Of a stretch of DNA of 64,000 nt, positions 1 to 8,721 are shown piece by piece. Source of the DNA: an uncultured Acidimicrobiaceae bacterium (GTDB lineage Bacteria; Actinomycetota; Acidimicrobiia; Acidimicrobiales; SZUA-35). The notes beneath the pieces are model-generated. The model had not been told where the DNA came from and did not search any database. It saw nothing but the letters and a program-made list of their open reading frames with translations. The DNA is taken from NCBI GenBank assembly GCA_947259095.1, contig CAMYLA010000011.1:154840-218839 (forward strand). The letters are read 5' to 3'. Made by a program: the position numbers and the translations under genes. The first letter of the stretch is position 1. Every line of letters begins with the position of its first letter.

Positions 1-315
1 CCGGGCTCGGTGGCGTTCCATGTGGTGGTGCCGCTCCCGATCGGCGACAGCCTCACCATCGCCAGGTCCCGGCTGGAGATGCAACTGGACCGGATCGAGA
101 AGCTCGGCGGCAAGGCCAGTGGCGAGATCGGGGCCAGCGAGCCGGTGGTCGCCATCCGCCAGACCCTGCAGCGCTTCGCCGCCGATCGCATCATCCTGTC
201 GACCCTGCCCCCTCGGGAGTCCCGCTGGTTGCAGACCGACGTGCTCAACGAGGTCAAGGAGGCGGTCGACGTTGACTGTGTGCTGGTCCACGACGATGAC
301 GAGCTGGCCGACTGA
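1..315 (+). CDS. C-terminal part of a UspA-like protein (5' end outside window)
   Basis: The reading frame is open from the first base of the window to a TGA at 313-315, so only the last ~104 residues are seen. The GTG at 10 is probably an internal valine, because the frame continues upstream. The fragment alternates hydrophobic strands and helices: VAFHVVVPLP, then a helix with a basic/acidic pattern, then DRIILSTLPP followed by ESRWLQTDV. A strand ending in STLPP with a downstream SRWL is typical of the alpha/beta nucleotide-binding (UspA-like) fold of small actinobacterial proteins. Family assignment is by fold pattern only; no ATP-binding G-2x-G-9x-G signature is visible. An acidic tail (DDDELAD) ends the protein. 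Confidence 0.55.
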   Translation, partial: PGSVAFHVVVPLPIGDSLTIARSRLEMQLDRIEKLGGKASGEIGASEPVVAIRQTLQRFAADRIILSTLPPRESRWLQTDVLNEVKEAVDVDCVLVHDDDELAD

Positions 316-393
316 GCCCCCCACCGGGCCAGGTTGGCGAGCGTCCCGCCGGGCCGGGTTGGCATCGGCTGGGTCGACCGGCCGTTGTTGCCG

Positions 394-399
394 TAGGCT
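394..399 (+). promoter_or_regulatory. -10 box TAGGCT of a probable leaderless start
   Basis: TAGGCT fits the actinobacterial TANNNT -10 pattern and ends 6 nt before the ATG at 406. Transcription would then begin at or next to the start codon, and no Shine-Dalgarno sequence precedes it. Inferred from spacing; the same layout recurs at six or more other genes in this window. Confidence 0.45.
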
Positions 400-405
400 C
401 CCCGG

Positions 406-1104
406 ATGCAACGACCGATGACGACGTTCGAGGTGGCCGATCTCGACCTGACCGACGCCTACAAGCTGATGACCGGGCTCATCGTTCCCCGGCCGATCGG
501 CTGGATCGGCAGCTACGGCCCCGACGGCGTTGCCAACCTGGCCCCCTACTCGTTCTTCCAGGCCGTGGCCACCAATCCCCCGGTTGTGCTGTTCTCGACC
601 GGCATGGCCGACGGTGCGGTCAAGGACAGCCTCGCCAACTGCCGGGCCTCGGGGGTGTTCACCGCCAACCTGGTCGACCACGAGCTCTCGGTGGCCATGA
701 ACCAGACCTCGGCCGAGGTCGAGCCTACGGTCGACGAGTTCGGCCTGGCCGGTCTGACCGCAAAGCGGTTCGGTTCGGTCGATGCGCCGGGGGTCGCCGA
801 GGCGAAGGCGGTACTGGAGTGCCGGGTCGTCAACGAAGTGGTCCTCGGGGTCGAACCGCTCCGCCACGCGGTGACGTTCGGCGAGGTGGTGGCGTTCCAC
901 GTCGCCGACGAGGTGCTCGACGGGACCCGGATCGACGCCGCCGAGCTCGATGCCCTCGGCCGGCTGTCGACGCCGCCGAGCTCGATGCCCTCGGCCGGCT
1001 GGCAGGCTCCGGCTATGCCACAACCCGCGATCGGTTCACCCTGGAGCGGCCGAGGTAGCGCCTCACCTCAGCCGATCTCGACCGAGGTGCCGTCGAGGCG
1101 GTAA
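406..1104 (+). CDS. Flavin reductase-like FMN-binding protein, C-terminus frameshifted by a 35-bp duplication
   Basis: The N-terminal ~165 residues match the split-barrel flavin reductase-like (DUF447/FlaRed) family: VPRPIGWIGS near residue 28, NLAPYSFF near 45 and the FSTG segment are the usual FMN/NAD contact strands. Such proteins bind FMN and act as flavin:NAD(P)H reductases or flavin storage partners for monooxygenases. A perfect 35-bp tandem duplication (932-966 and 967-1001) shifts the frame near residue 188. With one copy removed the protein ends AGSGYATTRDRFTLERPR at 1058; as written it runs to 1104 with an unrelated tail and overlaps the end of the opposite-strand gene. The catalytic core is intact, so it may still fold. 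Confidence 0.75.
   Translation: MQRPMTTFEVADLDLTDAYKLMTGLIVPRPIGWIGSYGPDGVANLAPYSFFQAVATNPPVVLFSTGMADGAVKDSLANCRASGVFTANLVDHELSVAMNQTSAEVEPTVDEFGLAGLTAKRFGSVDAPGVAEAKAVLECRVVNEVVLGVEPLRHAVTFGEVVAFHVADEVLDGTRIDAAELDALGRLSTPPSSMPSAGWQAPAMPQPAIGSPWSGRGSASPQPISTEVPSRR
932..1001 (+). repeat. Perfect 35-bp tandem duplication inside the flavin reductase gene
   Basis: Bases 932-966 are repeated exactly at 967-1001. Both copies encode AAELDALGRL in one frame. Since 35 is not a multiple of three, the duplication changes the downstream frame. Deleting either copy restores a conserved-looking C-terminus ending at 1058. Confidence 0.95.
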
Positions 1105-1580
1105 ACAAAATCGCAATGGTCGGCCCCGCCCATGATGGTCTGGGTCCTGGTGAAGTCGATGTCCGGGTTGAAACCCTGCACCATCGTGCCGTCCCGGTTG
1201 CATGACAGGGCCGCCCCGAGGTCGGCCAGGCCCAGCTCCCGATACATCTCGGCGTAGCGACAACGGTTGACGTTGAAGGCCAGCACGGCGTCGCTCTGCT
1301 CGACGATCTCGATCTCCAACGCCCCACCCTTGGTCCAGTTCTCCATCGAGTCGGCGAAGTGGGCCAGCCCGTTGCCGCCAATGTGGGCCGCCAGCTCGCC
1401 ACCCTGGGCCTTGGCGACGTCCACCACCACCTCCCGGGCCAGCTCCTGCACACGTTCCTCACCGAACTCCTGACCGAGACGCTCCAATAGTGGGGCGACG
1501 ATGCGGGCCTCGATCTCCCGTCGCTTGAGGACCCCGACGTCGTTGAGGGAATCCGGTTTCGACTCCGGTTCGTCAGCCAT
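1068..1580 (-). CDS. L-2-amino-thiazoline-4-carboxylate hydrolase-like protein
   Basis: A 170-residue protein starting at ATG 1580 and overlapping the stop of the upstream lyase by 8 nt, so it is probably translationally coupled. It has the helical N-terminus and compact alpha/beta core of the ATC hydrolase family: NVNRCRYAEMYRELG, then GAALSCNRDG and PDIDFTRTQTIMGGADHCDF. The conserved cysteines in NVNRCRYA and LSCNRD and the GADHCDF end are seen in this family. The founding member opens a thiazoline ring to N-carbamoyl-cysteine, but most homologues are uncharacterised, so substrate is unknown. Because of the duplication in the upstream gene this frame is also read as one continuous 555-codon frame with the lyase N-terminus, which is an artefact of the frameshift. 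Confidence 0.7.
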   Translation of the reverse strand: MADEPESKPDSLNDVGVLKRREIEARIVAPLLERLGQEFGEERVQELAREVVVDVAKAQGGELAAHIGGNGLAHFADSMENWTKGGALEIEIVEQSDAVLAFNVNRCRYAEMYRELGLADLGAALSCNRDGTMVQGFNPDIDFTRTQTIMGGADHCDFVYRLDGTSVEIG

Positions 1581-2735
1581 TGGACCGCGCCTTCTCCTGG
1601 TCCGAATCGGATTGTCTCGACAGGGCGCTTCCCTCCTGCCAGGGCGAGATCTGGCCCTGGTAGACCGACGGCCCGTTTCGGAAGTGTGATGCCTCGTCGA
1701 GGGTTTCGACGAACGGCATGTCGATCGGGTAGAGCCGATCCCCCCGTGGCCGCGGCCCCGCCTTCGAGACATGGCCCCACAGCGGATGGCCGACCACCGG
1801 CCCCACAGCGGATGGCCGACCACCTCCTCGGCGATCCAAGCCGCCTCGATCAGCTTGTCGATGTCGTAGCCGGTTTCGATTCCCATCTCGTGGCACAGGT
1901 CGACGAAGTCCTCGGTCGGGACGTGGCCGGCCGCTCGCCCGTTGCCGCAGTAGGGGCAGCCACCCATACCCCCGATGGAGGTGTCGAACTCGGTCACCCC
2001 CAATTGCAGCGCCTCGTAGTAACTGGCGATGGTGGCGCCCCGGGAGTTGTGAAGGTGGAGGTGATAGGTCTCGATCTCGGGCCAGGTCTCACGGAAGGCC
2101 AGGATGGTTCCCCGCAGCCGGTGAGGGGTGTCCCACCCCATGGCATCGGAGATCGAGAGTCGATTGACCTCGAACCCGGCATCGTGCCACTTGTCGACCA
2201 TCATGGCGACGAACTCGAGCCGCTGCCGGAGGCTGAACGGGCCCTCGAAGTTCGATCCGAACGGGCTGCCAAGCACCACGGCACCGAACTCGGCACCGTT
2301 GCTGCGGGCGGCGGCGATGGTTGCGTCGATGGCCGCAATCTGTTGGGCCTGGGACCGATTGTAGTTCCGCCTGGCGAACGAGTCACACATCTCGATGTGG
2401 GTGGCGGGCCGGCGGGTCCGCACATCGATCTTGGGGTGGAACCGGTCTGCCCGTTCGAAACCCTTCCGGTTGAACACCGCCGCGGTGTAGCGGATGCCCG
2501 GCTTGGGGACGAACCGCTCCGCCAGTTCCTCGATGTTGGCCATCGACGGGGTCCATGTCGGGTGGGCGAACGAACCGATGGAGATCACCTTGGCCCCGGT
2601 CTCGCCCAGCGCATCGAGCAGCCGCAGCTTGTCCGACACCGGGATGTCGGGACGCTCGATCTGCAGCCCCTCCCGCATCGAGTCGTCGGTGATGGTGACC
2701 CGCTCCGGCAGCGCACCCAACCCCGTGACGGTCAT
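1573..2735 (-). pseudogene. HMG-CoA lyase-like (HMGL/isopropylmalate synthase superfamily) enzyme, frameshifted by a 26-bp duplication
   Basis: A TIM-barrel lyase that normally cleaves or forms a C-C bond next to an acyl-CoA or 2-oxo acid. Visible motifs: TDDSMREGLQIE at the N-terminus (the D-x-x-R-E-G metal/substrate motif), HLHLHNSRG (metal-binding HxH) and GGMGGCPYCGNG, which carries the catalytic-loop cysteine of the HMG-CoA lyase group. A perfect 26-bp tandem duplication (1773-1798/1799-1824) shifts the frame after VVGHPLWG; removing one copy restores HVSKAGPRPRGDRLYPIDMP and an ending at 1573. The ATG at 2735 overlaps the MDR gene stop by 4 nt (ATGA), and the 3' end overlaps the ATC-hydrolase start, so the three form one operon. 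Whether the break is biological or a sequence error is unresolved. Confidence 0.75.
1773..1824 (-). repeat. Perfect 26-bp tandem duplication inside the HMGL-like gene
   Basis: Bases 1773-1798 are repeated exactly at 1799-1824. The 26-bp length shifts the reading frame of the lyase; removing one copy rejoins the two halves of the expected protein. No flanking inverted repeat or mobile element is visible, which fits replication slippage or template-switch duplication. Confidence 0.95.
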
Positions 2736-3706
2736 GGCTCCAACACGACCTTGCCCAACGCCTTGCGATCCATCAACGCCCGCAGCGCCTCACCGGCCCG
2801 ATCCAGCGGATAGCGCTCCGAAACATGGGGTTTCAGCTTGCCGCTCGAGGTCAGCTCGATCAGCTCGGCACTGATGGCATCGCGCAACGCCGGGTCCCGG
2901 GCCGTCATCGCCCCGTAGAACACGCCGACGATCTGGCAGCTCTTGAGCAGGGTCAGGTTGAGCGGAATCGAGGGGATACCGGCGGTGAAACCCACCACCA
3001 GGAACCGGCCGGCCCAGCCGATGGCCCGGAGCGCCGACTCGGCGTAGTCGCCACCGACGCAGTCGTAGATCACATCGACGCCCTTGCCGTCGGTCAGTTC
3101 CTTGGCCCGATCCTTGAGGTTCTCGGTGGCGTAGTTGATCGTCTCGTCGGCACCGCGCTCCCGGCACAGGTCGAGCTTTTCCTCACTGGAGGCGGCGGCG
3201 ATGACCCTGGCCCCCATCAGTTTGCCGAGCTCCACTGCGGACAGCCCGACGTTGCCGCCGGCACCGAGGATCAGCAGGGTCTCTCCTTCGGCCAACTCCC
3301 CTCGGTGCTTCAGCCCGTAGAGCGTGGTGCCGTAGGCGTAGTTGAGGCCGGTCGACTCGCCGAACCCCACGTTGTCCGGCAGGATCCTGGCCGCCGCGGC
3401 CGGCACCGCAGCCAGCTCGGCGAAGCCGCCGGTGGTTCCCAGCCCCCCGACGACCCGGTCCCCGATCGAGAATCCACTCACCTCGTCGCCGACCGCCGCC
3501 ACCAGTCCGGCAACCTCACCACCGGGCACGTAGGGCGGCGGTGCCTTGAACTGGTACTTGTCCTCGATCATCAGGGTGTCGGGGAAGGTGACGGCCGCCG
3601 CCTTGACCTCGACCAGCAGCTCCTTTGACCCCGGTGTCGGATCCGGCAGCTCCTCGACGACCAGATTCTCGGGCGGACCGAACTCGTTGCACACCACGGC
3701 TCTCAT
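2732..3706 (-). CDS. NADPH:quinone reductase-type MDR oxidoreductase
   Basis: A 324-residue zinc-free medium-chain dehydrogenase/reductase. The N-terminal GroES-like half has VPGGEVAGLVAAVGDEV near residue 60; the Rossmann half has LILGAGGNVGLSAVELGKLMGA near 143, DETINYATE and GKGVDVIYDCVGG. No zinc-ligand cysteine set is present, as expected for the quinone oxidoreductase branch. These enzymes reduce quinones or enoyl/enone substrates with NADPH. The start at 3706 sits 7 nt after a TAGGGT -10 box, suggesting a leaderless mRNA. The stop overlaps the HMGL start by 4 nt, placing it first in a three-gene operon, so a role in the same catabolic route is likely. Confidence 0.85.
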   Translation of the reverse strand: MRAVVCNEFGPPENLVVEELPDPTPGSKELLVEVKAAAVTFPDTLMIEDKYQFKAPPPYVPGGEVAGLVAAVGDEVSGFSIGDRVVGGLGTTGGFAELAAVPAAAARILPDNVGFGESTGLNYAYGTTLYGLKHRGELAEGETLLILGAGGNVGLSAVELGKLMGARVIAAASSEEKLDLCRERGADETINYATENLKDRAKELTDGKGVDVIYDCVGGDYAESALRAIGWAGRFLVVGFTAGIPSIPLNLTLLKSCQIVGVFYGAMTARDPALRDAISAELIELTSSGKLKPHVSERYPLDRAGEALRALMDRKALGKVVLEP

Positions 3707-3713
3707 CCGGGCA

Positions 3714-3719
3714 ACCCTA
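3714..3719 (-). promoter_or_regulatory. -10 box TAGGGT for the MDR/HMGL/ATC operon
   Basis: On the minus strand TAGGGT ends 7 nt before the ATG at 3706, with no ribosome binding site between them. This predicts a leaderless operon mRNA. Confidence 0.4.
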
Positions 3720-3751
3720 GTGTCGGACCGGGGGGAGAAGGTAGCCCCGGG

Positions 3752-4717
3752 CTAGCGATCGAGTGTTTCGGCCAGGCCGCAGGCCTCGAAGGCGGCACGG
3801 GTGGCCCGCTTCTCGGCGCCTGTCAGCTCCAGCAGCGGTCGCCGTACCGGACCGCCGACCTGGCCCAGCAGCTCCTGCCAATACTTCTGGTGGGCGGTGG
3901 CCTTGCCTGCCGGCCTTGTCGAGGCCAGCGCCCGACGGACCGGGTCGAGGCCGGCGCTGACCTCCCGGGCCCGGTCGACGTCCCCGGCCATGGCCAGCTC
4001 GGTGTAGTCGGCCATACGCCGATCGGCCGGGGTCTGCAGCAGGAACGGGGGTGTCGAGCAGAGGTAGACCTGCCAGCCCAGGTCGATGATGTTGTCGAGC
4101 CAGTCCGCCTCCGGCGAGCTGCTGACGATCAGGCGGTCACCGGCCTTGCGGGTCAGTTCGGCGTAGACCTCACGCTCGACGCTGTACTTGATGGCGACGA
4201 CGTTCGGGATCTCGCTCAACCGGAGGCAGAGGTCCGGCTCCAGCCGGTAGCCGCAGTCCGGCGGTTGGTTCCACAGCACCACGCCGATGCTCACCTGCTC
4301 GGCCAGGTACCGGTAGTACTCGAAGATGGTGTCGTCGGTGTTGGCGCCGAAGTACAGCAGCGGCGAGTGGACCACGATGTGATCGGCGCCGGCTGCCTCG
4401 GCATGGCGAGCCAGGTCGGCTGCGACATCGATGTTCTGGTCCGAGCACGAGACCATCACACCCCCATCGAAGGGGGCCGCCTCCTCCACTGCGATCTCGG
4501 TGGTCCGTCTTCGCTCCGCCACGGTCATGGAGGCGAACTCGCCCTGCTTGCCATTCACGAACAGGCCCCGGATGCCGAGGGCGCCGTACCAGTGACGCAG
4601 GTTCCGCCGCCACCCGGCTTCATCGACCGACAGATCCTCAGCGAAGGGGGTGAGGGTGGCGGCCCAGATCCCCCGAAGTCGATCTCGGGACCGGGCCATC
4701 TGCTCCGATTTGGTCAC
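3752..4717 (-). CDS. Dihydrodipicolinate synthase/N-acetylneuraminate lyase family aldolase
   Basis: A 321-residue class I aldolase-like TIM barrel. Family marks: GIWAATLTPF near residue 16, GLFVNGKQGEF (the G-x-x-G-E phosphate/carboxylate loop, here NGKQGEF), then VVLWNQPPDCGY where the catalytic tyrosine strand would usually read YN-P, and VAIKYSVE carrying the likely Schiff-base lysine. Divergence at the NGKQGEF and NQPPD positions suggests it is not the lysine-pathway DapA but a catabolic relative. The GTG at 4717 follows a TACGCT -10 box by 6 nt; an in-frame ATG at 4699 is an alternative start. It stands alone between the MDR operon and the monooxygenase. Confidence 0.75.
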   Translation of the reverse strand: MTKSEQMARSRDRLRGIWAATLTPFAEDLSVDEAGWRRNLRHWYGALGIRGLFVNGKQGEFASMTVAERRRTTEIAVEEAAPFDGGVMVSCSDQNIDVAADLARHAEAAGADHIVVHSPLLYFGANTDDTIFEYYRYLAEQVSIGVVLWNQPPDCGYRLEPDLCLRLSEIPNVVAIKYSVEREVYAELTRKAGDRLIVSSSPEADWLDNIIDLGWQVYLCSTPPFLLQTPADRRMADYTELAMAGDVDRAREVSAGLDPVRRALASTRPAGKATAHQKYWQELLGQVGGPVRRPLLELTGAEKRATRAAFEACGLAETLDR

Positions 4718-4723
4718 CGCCAG

Positions 4724-4729
4724 AGCGTA
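4724..4729 (-). promoter_or_regulatory. -10 box TACGCT for the aldolase gene
   Basis: TACGCT on the minus strand ends 6 nt before the GTG at 4717, matching the leaderless layout repeated in this window and favouring the GTG over the ATG at 4699. Confidence 0.4.
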
Positions 4730-4732
4730 GCC

Positions 4733-6244
4733 TCACTCGAAGACCAGGGCTCCGTCCTCCAGGTCGACGGCCGGGAACTCGTCCTTGTCGGACCAATAGT
4801 CCTGGGTGTGGACCCAAGGTTGGCGGTCGCCCTGTTTCGGCAGCAGGTGCAGGCTCCGCATGATGTACCCGGGGTTGAAGTTCTCGGGGTCGACCCAGGG
4901 CAGCAGTGCCATGTCGGCATCGGACTCGCCGATGCGGGGAACCACCACCTCGGCTCCGGCGTCGTCCATGTGGTGCAGGAGCCGGCACACGAAGTCGGCG
5001 ATCATGTCTGCCCGGAGGGTCCAGCTGGCCCGGAAGTAGCCAAACACCCAGGCCATGTTGGGGATGCCGGTGAACATGGTGCCCCGGTAGGTCACGGTCT
5101 CGGAGAAATTCAGCGGCTCGCCGTCGATGCCGAACTCGATGTCGCCGAGCACGTTGAGGTTGAAGCCGGTTGCGGTGATGATGATGTCGGCATCGAGGAT
5201 TTCCCCCGACTTGAGGGCCAGCCCCGTCTCGGTGAAGGTCTCGATCTCGTCTGTCACCACCGAGGCATCACCCTTGGCGATGGCCTGGAACAGATCACCG
5301 TCGGGGACGAAGGCGATCCGCTGCCGCCACGGCCGGTACCGGGGGGTGAAGTGGGGCTCGACGTCGTAGTCCTCGCCGAGATACTCCCGGAGCCCATTCC
5401 ACAGCTCCTGCCTGACCATCTCCGGCTGCTCGAACGACATCTTGGTGATCTGGGCCTGGTCGTGGAGGATCTTGCGCCGCACGATCTCGTGGATCCAGGT
5501 CTCGTCGATCTGCAGCTCCCGCAGGGTGTCGGCCAGCTCGTTGGCGTTGCGGCCGGTGGCGAAGAAGGTGGGCGACCGCTGCAACATGGTCAGGTGGCCG
5601 GCGGTCGGGGCCATGGCTGGGATGAGGGTGGCGGCGGTGGCCCCCGAGCCGATGACCACCACGTTCTTGCCTGCGTAGTCGAGATCGTCTGGCCAGGTCT
5701 GGGGATGGACGATGGGACCGTGGAATCGGTCCATGCCCGGCCATTCCGGGGTGTAGGGCTCGGTGTGGTTGTAGTAGCCCTGGCACATCCAAAGGAAGTT
5801 GCCGGTGAAGCGCAGTTCCTCGCCGGTGTCGGTCCTGGTCACCTCCAGGGTCCAGCGGTTCTCGTCGCTTGACCACGAGGCCCGATCGATCGTGTGGTGG
5901 TAGCGGATATGGCGGGCCAGGTCGTTCTCGTCGATGACCTCGCCCATATAGGTGAGGATCTCCTCGGCGGTGGCGATGGGGGCGCTGGTCCACGGCTTGA
6001 ATCGGTAGCCGAAGGTGTAGAGGTCGCTGTCGGATCGAATCCCGGGGTAGGTGTGGGTCCGCCAGGTGCCGCCGAAACCGCCCTGGGTCTCCAGTACCAC
6101 GAAGCTCTTGTCCGGGCACTGCTCCTGCAGGTGATAGGCACCGCCGACGCCGGAGATCCCGGCACCGACGACGAGCACGTCGAAGTGCTCGACCCCGGCT
6201 GCGGGCGGGGTCGGTGCGGTCTCCTCCGGGACTGTGTTGGTCAT
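4733..6244 (-). CDS. Baeyer-Villiger-type flavin monooxygenase
   Basis: A 503-residue two-dinucleotide-domain flavoprotein. FAD motif LVVGAGISGVGGAYHL is near residue 25, followed by GGFGGTWRTHTYPGIRSDSD, the W-x-x-x-x-YPG-x-x-D segment of class B monooxygenases. The second Rossmann motif VVVIGSGATAATL near 195 binds NADPH, and DADIIITATGFNLNVLG is the DxxxxATG motif that closes the FAD domain. The family inserts oxygen next to ketones or oxidises soft heteroatoms. Start at ATG 6244 is chosen because the upstream frame lacks similarity and codon pattern. The C-terminus (NMAWVFGYFRASWTLRAD) matches the flavin monooxygenases of actinobacterial ketone degraders. Confidence 0.85.
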   Translation of the reverse strand: MTNTVPEETAPTPPAAGVEHFDVLVVGAGISGVGGAYHLQEQCPDKSFVVLETQGGFGGTWRTHTYPGIRSDSDLYTFGYRFKPWTSAPIATAEEILTYMGEVIDENDLARHIRYHHTIDRASWSSDENRWTLEVTRTDTGEELRFTGNFLWMCQGYYNHTEPYTPEWPGMDRFHGPIVHPQTWPDDLDYAGKNVVVIGSGATAATLIPAMAPTAGHLTMLQRSPTFFATGRNANELADTLRELQIDETWIHEIVRRKILHDQAQITKMSFEQPEMVRQELWNGLREYLGEDYDVEPHFTPRYRPWRQRIAFVPDGDLFQAIAKGDASVVTDEIETFTETGLALKSGEILDADIIITATGFNLNVLGDIEFGIDGEPLNFSETVTYRGTMFTGIPNMAWVFGYFRASWTLRADMIADFVCRLLHHMDDAGAEVVVPRIGESDADMALLPWVDPENFNPGYIMRSLHLLPKQGDRQPWVHTQDYWSDKDEFPAVDLEDGALVFE

Positions 6245-6323
6245 GGGCCCATAGTGGCCCAGCCTCGGCGCCAACGCTGCATTTTCGGCCCGTTCGGGCC
6301 GGTGGTCTTGGCTCGCCCCGGGC

Positions 6324-7475
6324 CTACTGTGTGTCGACGCCGAGCACTGCGTAGCAGGCTCTGACGATGCCCTCGCCGCGGTCGTCACCGCCGGTCCCGG
6401 GCAGCATCCTGTTCATCATGTAGGCGATGGTCATGTTCCGATCGCAGTCGACCACGATGGTGGAGCCGCCCCAGCCTCCCCAGAAGCAGATCCGACCCTC
6501 GGGGATGTACGGCCTGACCTCCAGGTCGGCGATCCCGTAGCCGATGCCGAACCGCTGGGGGGTGCCGAGCACCAGGTCGGTTCCCCGGGCCTGCTCGTCG
6601 AAGATCAGTTCGATCGTGTCGCCGCTGAGTAGCCCGACACCGTCGACGGTGCCACCGTTGGCCACCACGGCTTGGATCCTGGCCACCGAGCGGGCGTTGC
6701 CGTGGCCGTTGGCGGCCCCGATCTCGGCCCGTTTCCAGCCCTCGGTCCAGGCCGCGGTGGCGTCGAGCGGGGGCCCGGTCAGGGTCTTGACCATCGGATG
6801 GTCCGGACCGAACTCGGAGAAGTCGACCGGCGGTGCCTCGGGCGGGATCACCGGTGAGACCCGGTGGTCGTTGGCCGGGTCGAGCCCGATGTGGAAGTCG
6901 GCGTCGAGCGGCCCGGCGATCTCCTCGGCGAAGAAGGTGCCGAGCGAGCGGCCGGTGATCCGCCGCACCACCTCCCCGACCAGGTGGCCCTGGTTCAAGG
7001 CGTGGTAGCCCGATGCGGTGCCCGGCTCCCACCACGGTGCCTGGGCCGCCAGCCTGGCGGCGGCCTGCTCGGCGTCGAACAGGTCAGCGGTGGTGACCGG
7101 CTGTTCCCACGCTGAGACGCCGGAGGTGTGGCTCAGCAGGTGGCGGACCTCGATCCCGGCCTTGCCGTTGGCCGCAAACTCCGGCCAGTAGCGGGAGACC
7201 GGGGCGTAGACGTCGAGCTCACCCCGTTCCACCAGCACCAGGGCGCACAGCGATGTCATCGTCTTGGTGGTGGACCACACGTTGGTGATGGTGTCGGCCT
7301 CCCAGGCAACGGTCCGGGCCGGGTCGGCATGTCCGCCCCAGATGTCGACCACCGACTCACCGTCGATGGTGACCGCAACCGAGGCGCCGACGTCGGAACC
7401 GGCGTCGATGTTGCCACTGAGCAGGTCGGCCAGCACGTCGAACCGCTCATCGATGGTCCCGCCGATCTGTGCCAT
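6324..7475 (-). CDS. Serine beta-lactamase-like esterase (class C/EstB family)
   Basis: A 383-residue penicillin-binding-like hydrolase. The S-x-x-K catalytic motif is WSTTKTMTS near residue 68, the Y-x-N motif is YHALNQG near 152, and the third motif region reads [14 protein letters not shown] ([12 protein letters not shown]) near 331, with W replacing the canonical KTG/HxG. This pattern is typical of actinobacterial EstB-type esterases that hydrolyse short-chain esters rather than antibiotics. No signal peptide is present, so it acts in the cytoplasm. ATG 7475 starts the protein. Placed next to a Baeyer-Villiger monooxygenase it could hydrolyse the lactone or ester product; this is inference. 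Confidence 0.8.
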   Translation of the reverse strand: MAQIGGTIDERFDVLADLLSGNIDAGSDVGASVAVTIDGESVVDIWGGHADPARTVAWEADTITNVWSTTKTMTSLCALVLVERGELDVYAPVSRYWPEFAANGKAGIEVRHLLSHTSGVSAWEQPVTTADLFDAEQAAARLAAQAPWWEPGTASGYHALNQGHLVGEVVRRITGRSLGTFFAEEIAGPLDADFHIGLDPANDHRVSPVIPPEAPPVDFSEFGPDHPMVKTLTGPPLDATAAWTEGWKRAEIGAANGHGNARSVARIQAVVANGGTVDGVGLLSGDTIELIFDEQARGTDLVLGTPQRFGIGYGIADLEVRPYIPEGRICFWGGWGGSTIVVDCDRNMTIAYMMNRMLPGTGGDDRGEGIVRACYAVLGVDTQ

Positions 7476-7620
7476 GTCGGCCGACGGTAGCGCTGCACTC
7501 GATCGCTGTCAGCTTCGATGGTCCGACCGAACGGGCTCCTGCCATGGAACCCGGGCCCTGCGATGGCGGTTTCGGTGCCGGCCATCTAACGTCGCTGACA
7601 GCGGCAAAAGGAGAGCGATC

Positions 7621-8712
7621 GTGAAGGCAGCGGTACTGACCGAACAACCGGGTGACCTGGTGATCGAGGATCTGACGATCGACAAACCGGGCCGAGGCGA
7701 GGTGCTCATCCAGACCGTCGGGGCCGGGCTCTGCCACAGCGACCTCCACTTCATGGAGGGCCTGTTCCGGAGCCAGCTGCCCATCGTCATGGGCCACGAG
7801 TCGGCCGGAATCGTCCAGGCGGTCGGCGAGGATGTTGACTACGTGAAACCGGGCGACCATGTGGTGGCCTGCCTGTCGATCTTCTGCGGCCAGTGCAAGC
7901 AGTGTCTCGGCGGCCACCCCAATCGATGCGCCAACCCCCAGGCGACGTCCAGGGCCAAGGGGGCGGCGCCCCGCCTCAGCCGGGCCGATGGCACGGCGGT
8001 GGAGCAGATGGCCCGGCTCGGTGGCTTCGCCGAGGAGATGCTGGTCCACCAGAATGGTCTGGTGAAGGTGATCGAGGAGATGCCCCTCGACAAAGCCTGT
8101 CTCATCGGCTGCGGGATCACCACCGGCTTCGGGGCGGTTGTCCGCACCGCCGGTGTCACCGTGGGAAGCACGGTCTGCGTCATCGGGGCCGGAGGCATCG
8201 GTCTGGCCGCGGTCCAGGGGGCCCGGATCGCCGGAGCCAACAAGGTCATCGTTGTCGACGTGTCGTCGGCCAAGCTGGAGACCGCGGGGCAGCTGGGCGG
8301 CACCCATTTCGTCAACGCCTCCCAGACCGACGACGTGGTCGGCGAGGTGAAGGAGCTGACCGGGGGCGGCGTCGACTACTCGTTCGAGGCGATCGGTCGA
8401 TCGCAGACCGTGCGGCAGGCCTTCGACATGCTGGCGGTCGGTGGCACCGCCACGGTGATCGGCATGGTCCCCTCGAAGGACGAGGTGACCCTCCGGGGCA
8501 TCGACTTCCTCCAGGAGAAGAAGCTCCAGGGTTCGATGATGGGGTCGAACCAGTTCCGGACCGACATCCCCTCCATGATCGACATGTACCTCGACGGCCG
8601 GCTGCTGATCGACGAGATGGTGTCGGCCACGATCGATCTCGAAGGGGTCAACGAGGGCTATCGGATGATGAAGAACGGCGAGGTGGCCCGGACGGTCATC
8701 ACCTTCGATTGA
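7621..8712 (+). CDS. Zinc-dependent class III-type alcohol dehydrogenase (NDMA-dependent-like)
   Basis: A 363-residue MDR with both zinc sites: GAGLCHSDLHF near residue 40 (catalytic Cys), GHESAGIV near 62, and the structural four-cysteine lobe in CGQCKQCLGGHPNRC near 88-102. The Rossmann motif VIGAGGIGLAAVQGARIAGA is near 185. Similarity in layout is to the actinobacterial alcohol dehydrogenases that use bound NAD or an external acceptor. The GTG at 7621 is preceded by AAGGAGAGCGATC, a strong Shine-Dalgarno sequence, and the longer upstream frame is rejected. It would oxidise primary or secondary alcohols to aldehydes or ketones. Confidence 0.9.
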   Translation: MKAAVLTEQPGDLVIEDLTIDKPGRGEVLIQTVGAGLCHSDLHFMEGLFRSQLPIVMGHESAGIVQAVGEDVDYVKPGDHVVACLSIFCGQCKQCLGGHPNRCANPQATSRAKGAAPRLSRADGTAVEQMARLGGFAEEMLVHQNGLVKVIEEMPLDKACLIGCGITTGFGAVVRTAGVTVGSTVCVIGAGGIGLAAVQGARIAGANKVIVVDVSSAKLETAGQLGGTHFVNASQTDDVVGEVKELTGGGVDYSFEAIGRSQTVRQAFDMLAVGGTATVIGMVPSKDEVTLRGIDFLQEKKLQGSMMGSNQFRTDIPSMIDMYLDGRLLIDEMVSATIDLEGVNEGYRMMKNGEVARTVITFD

Positions 8713-8721
8713 CTCGGGGGT

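Noticed and set aside
3890..5872. 660-codon plus-strand open frame
   Set aside because: It lies antisense to the aldolase and monooxygenase genes, with His/Gly/Val/Asp-rich composition typical of antisense frames in high-GC genes and no family motif.
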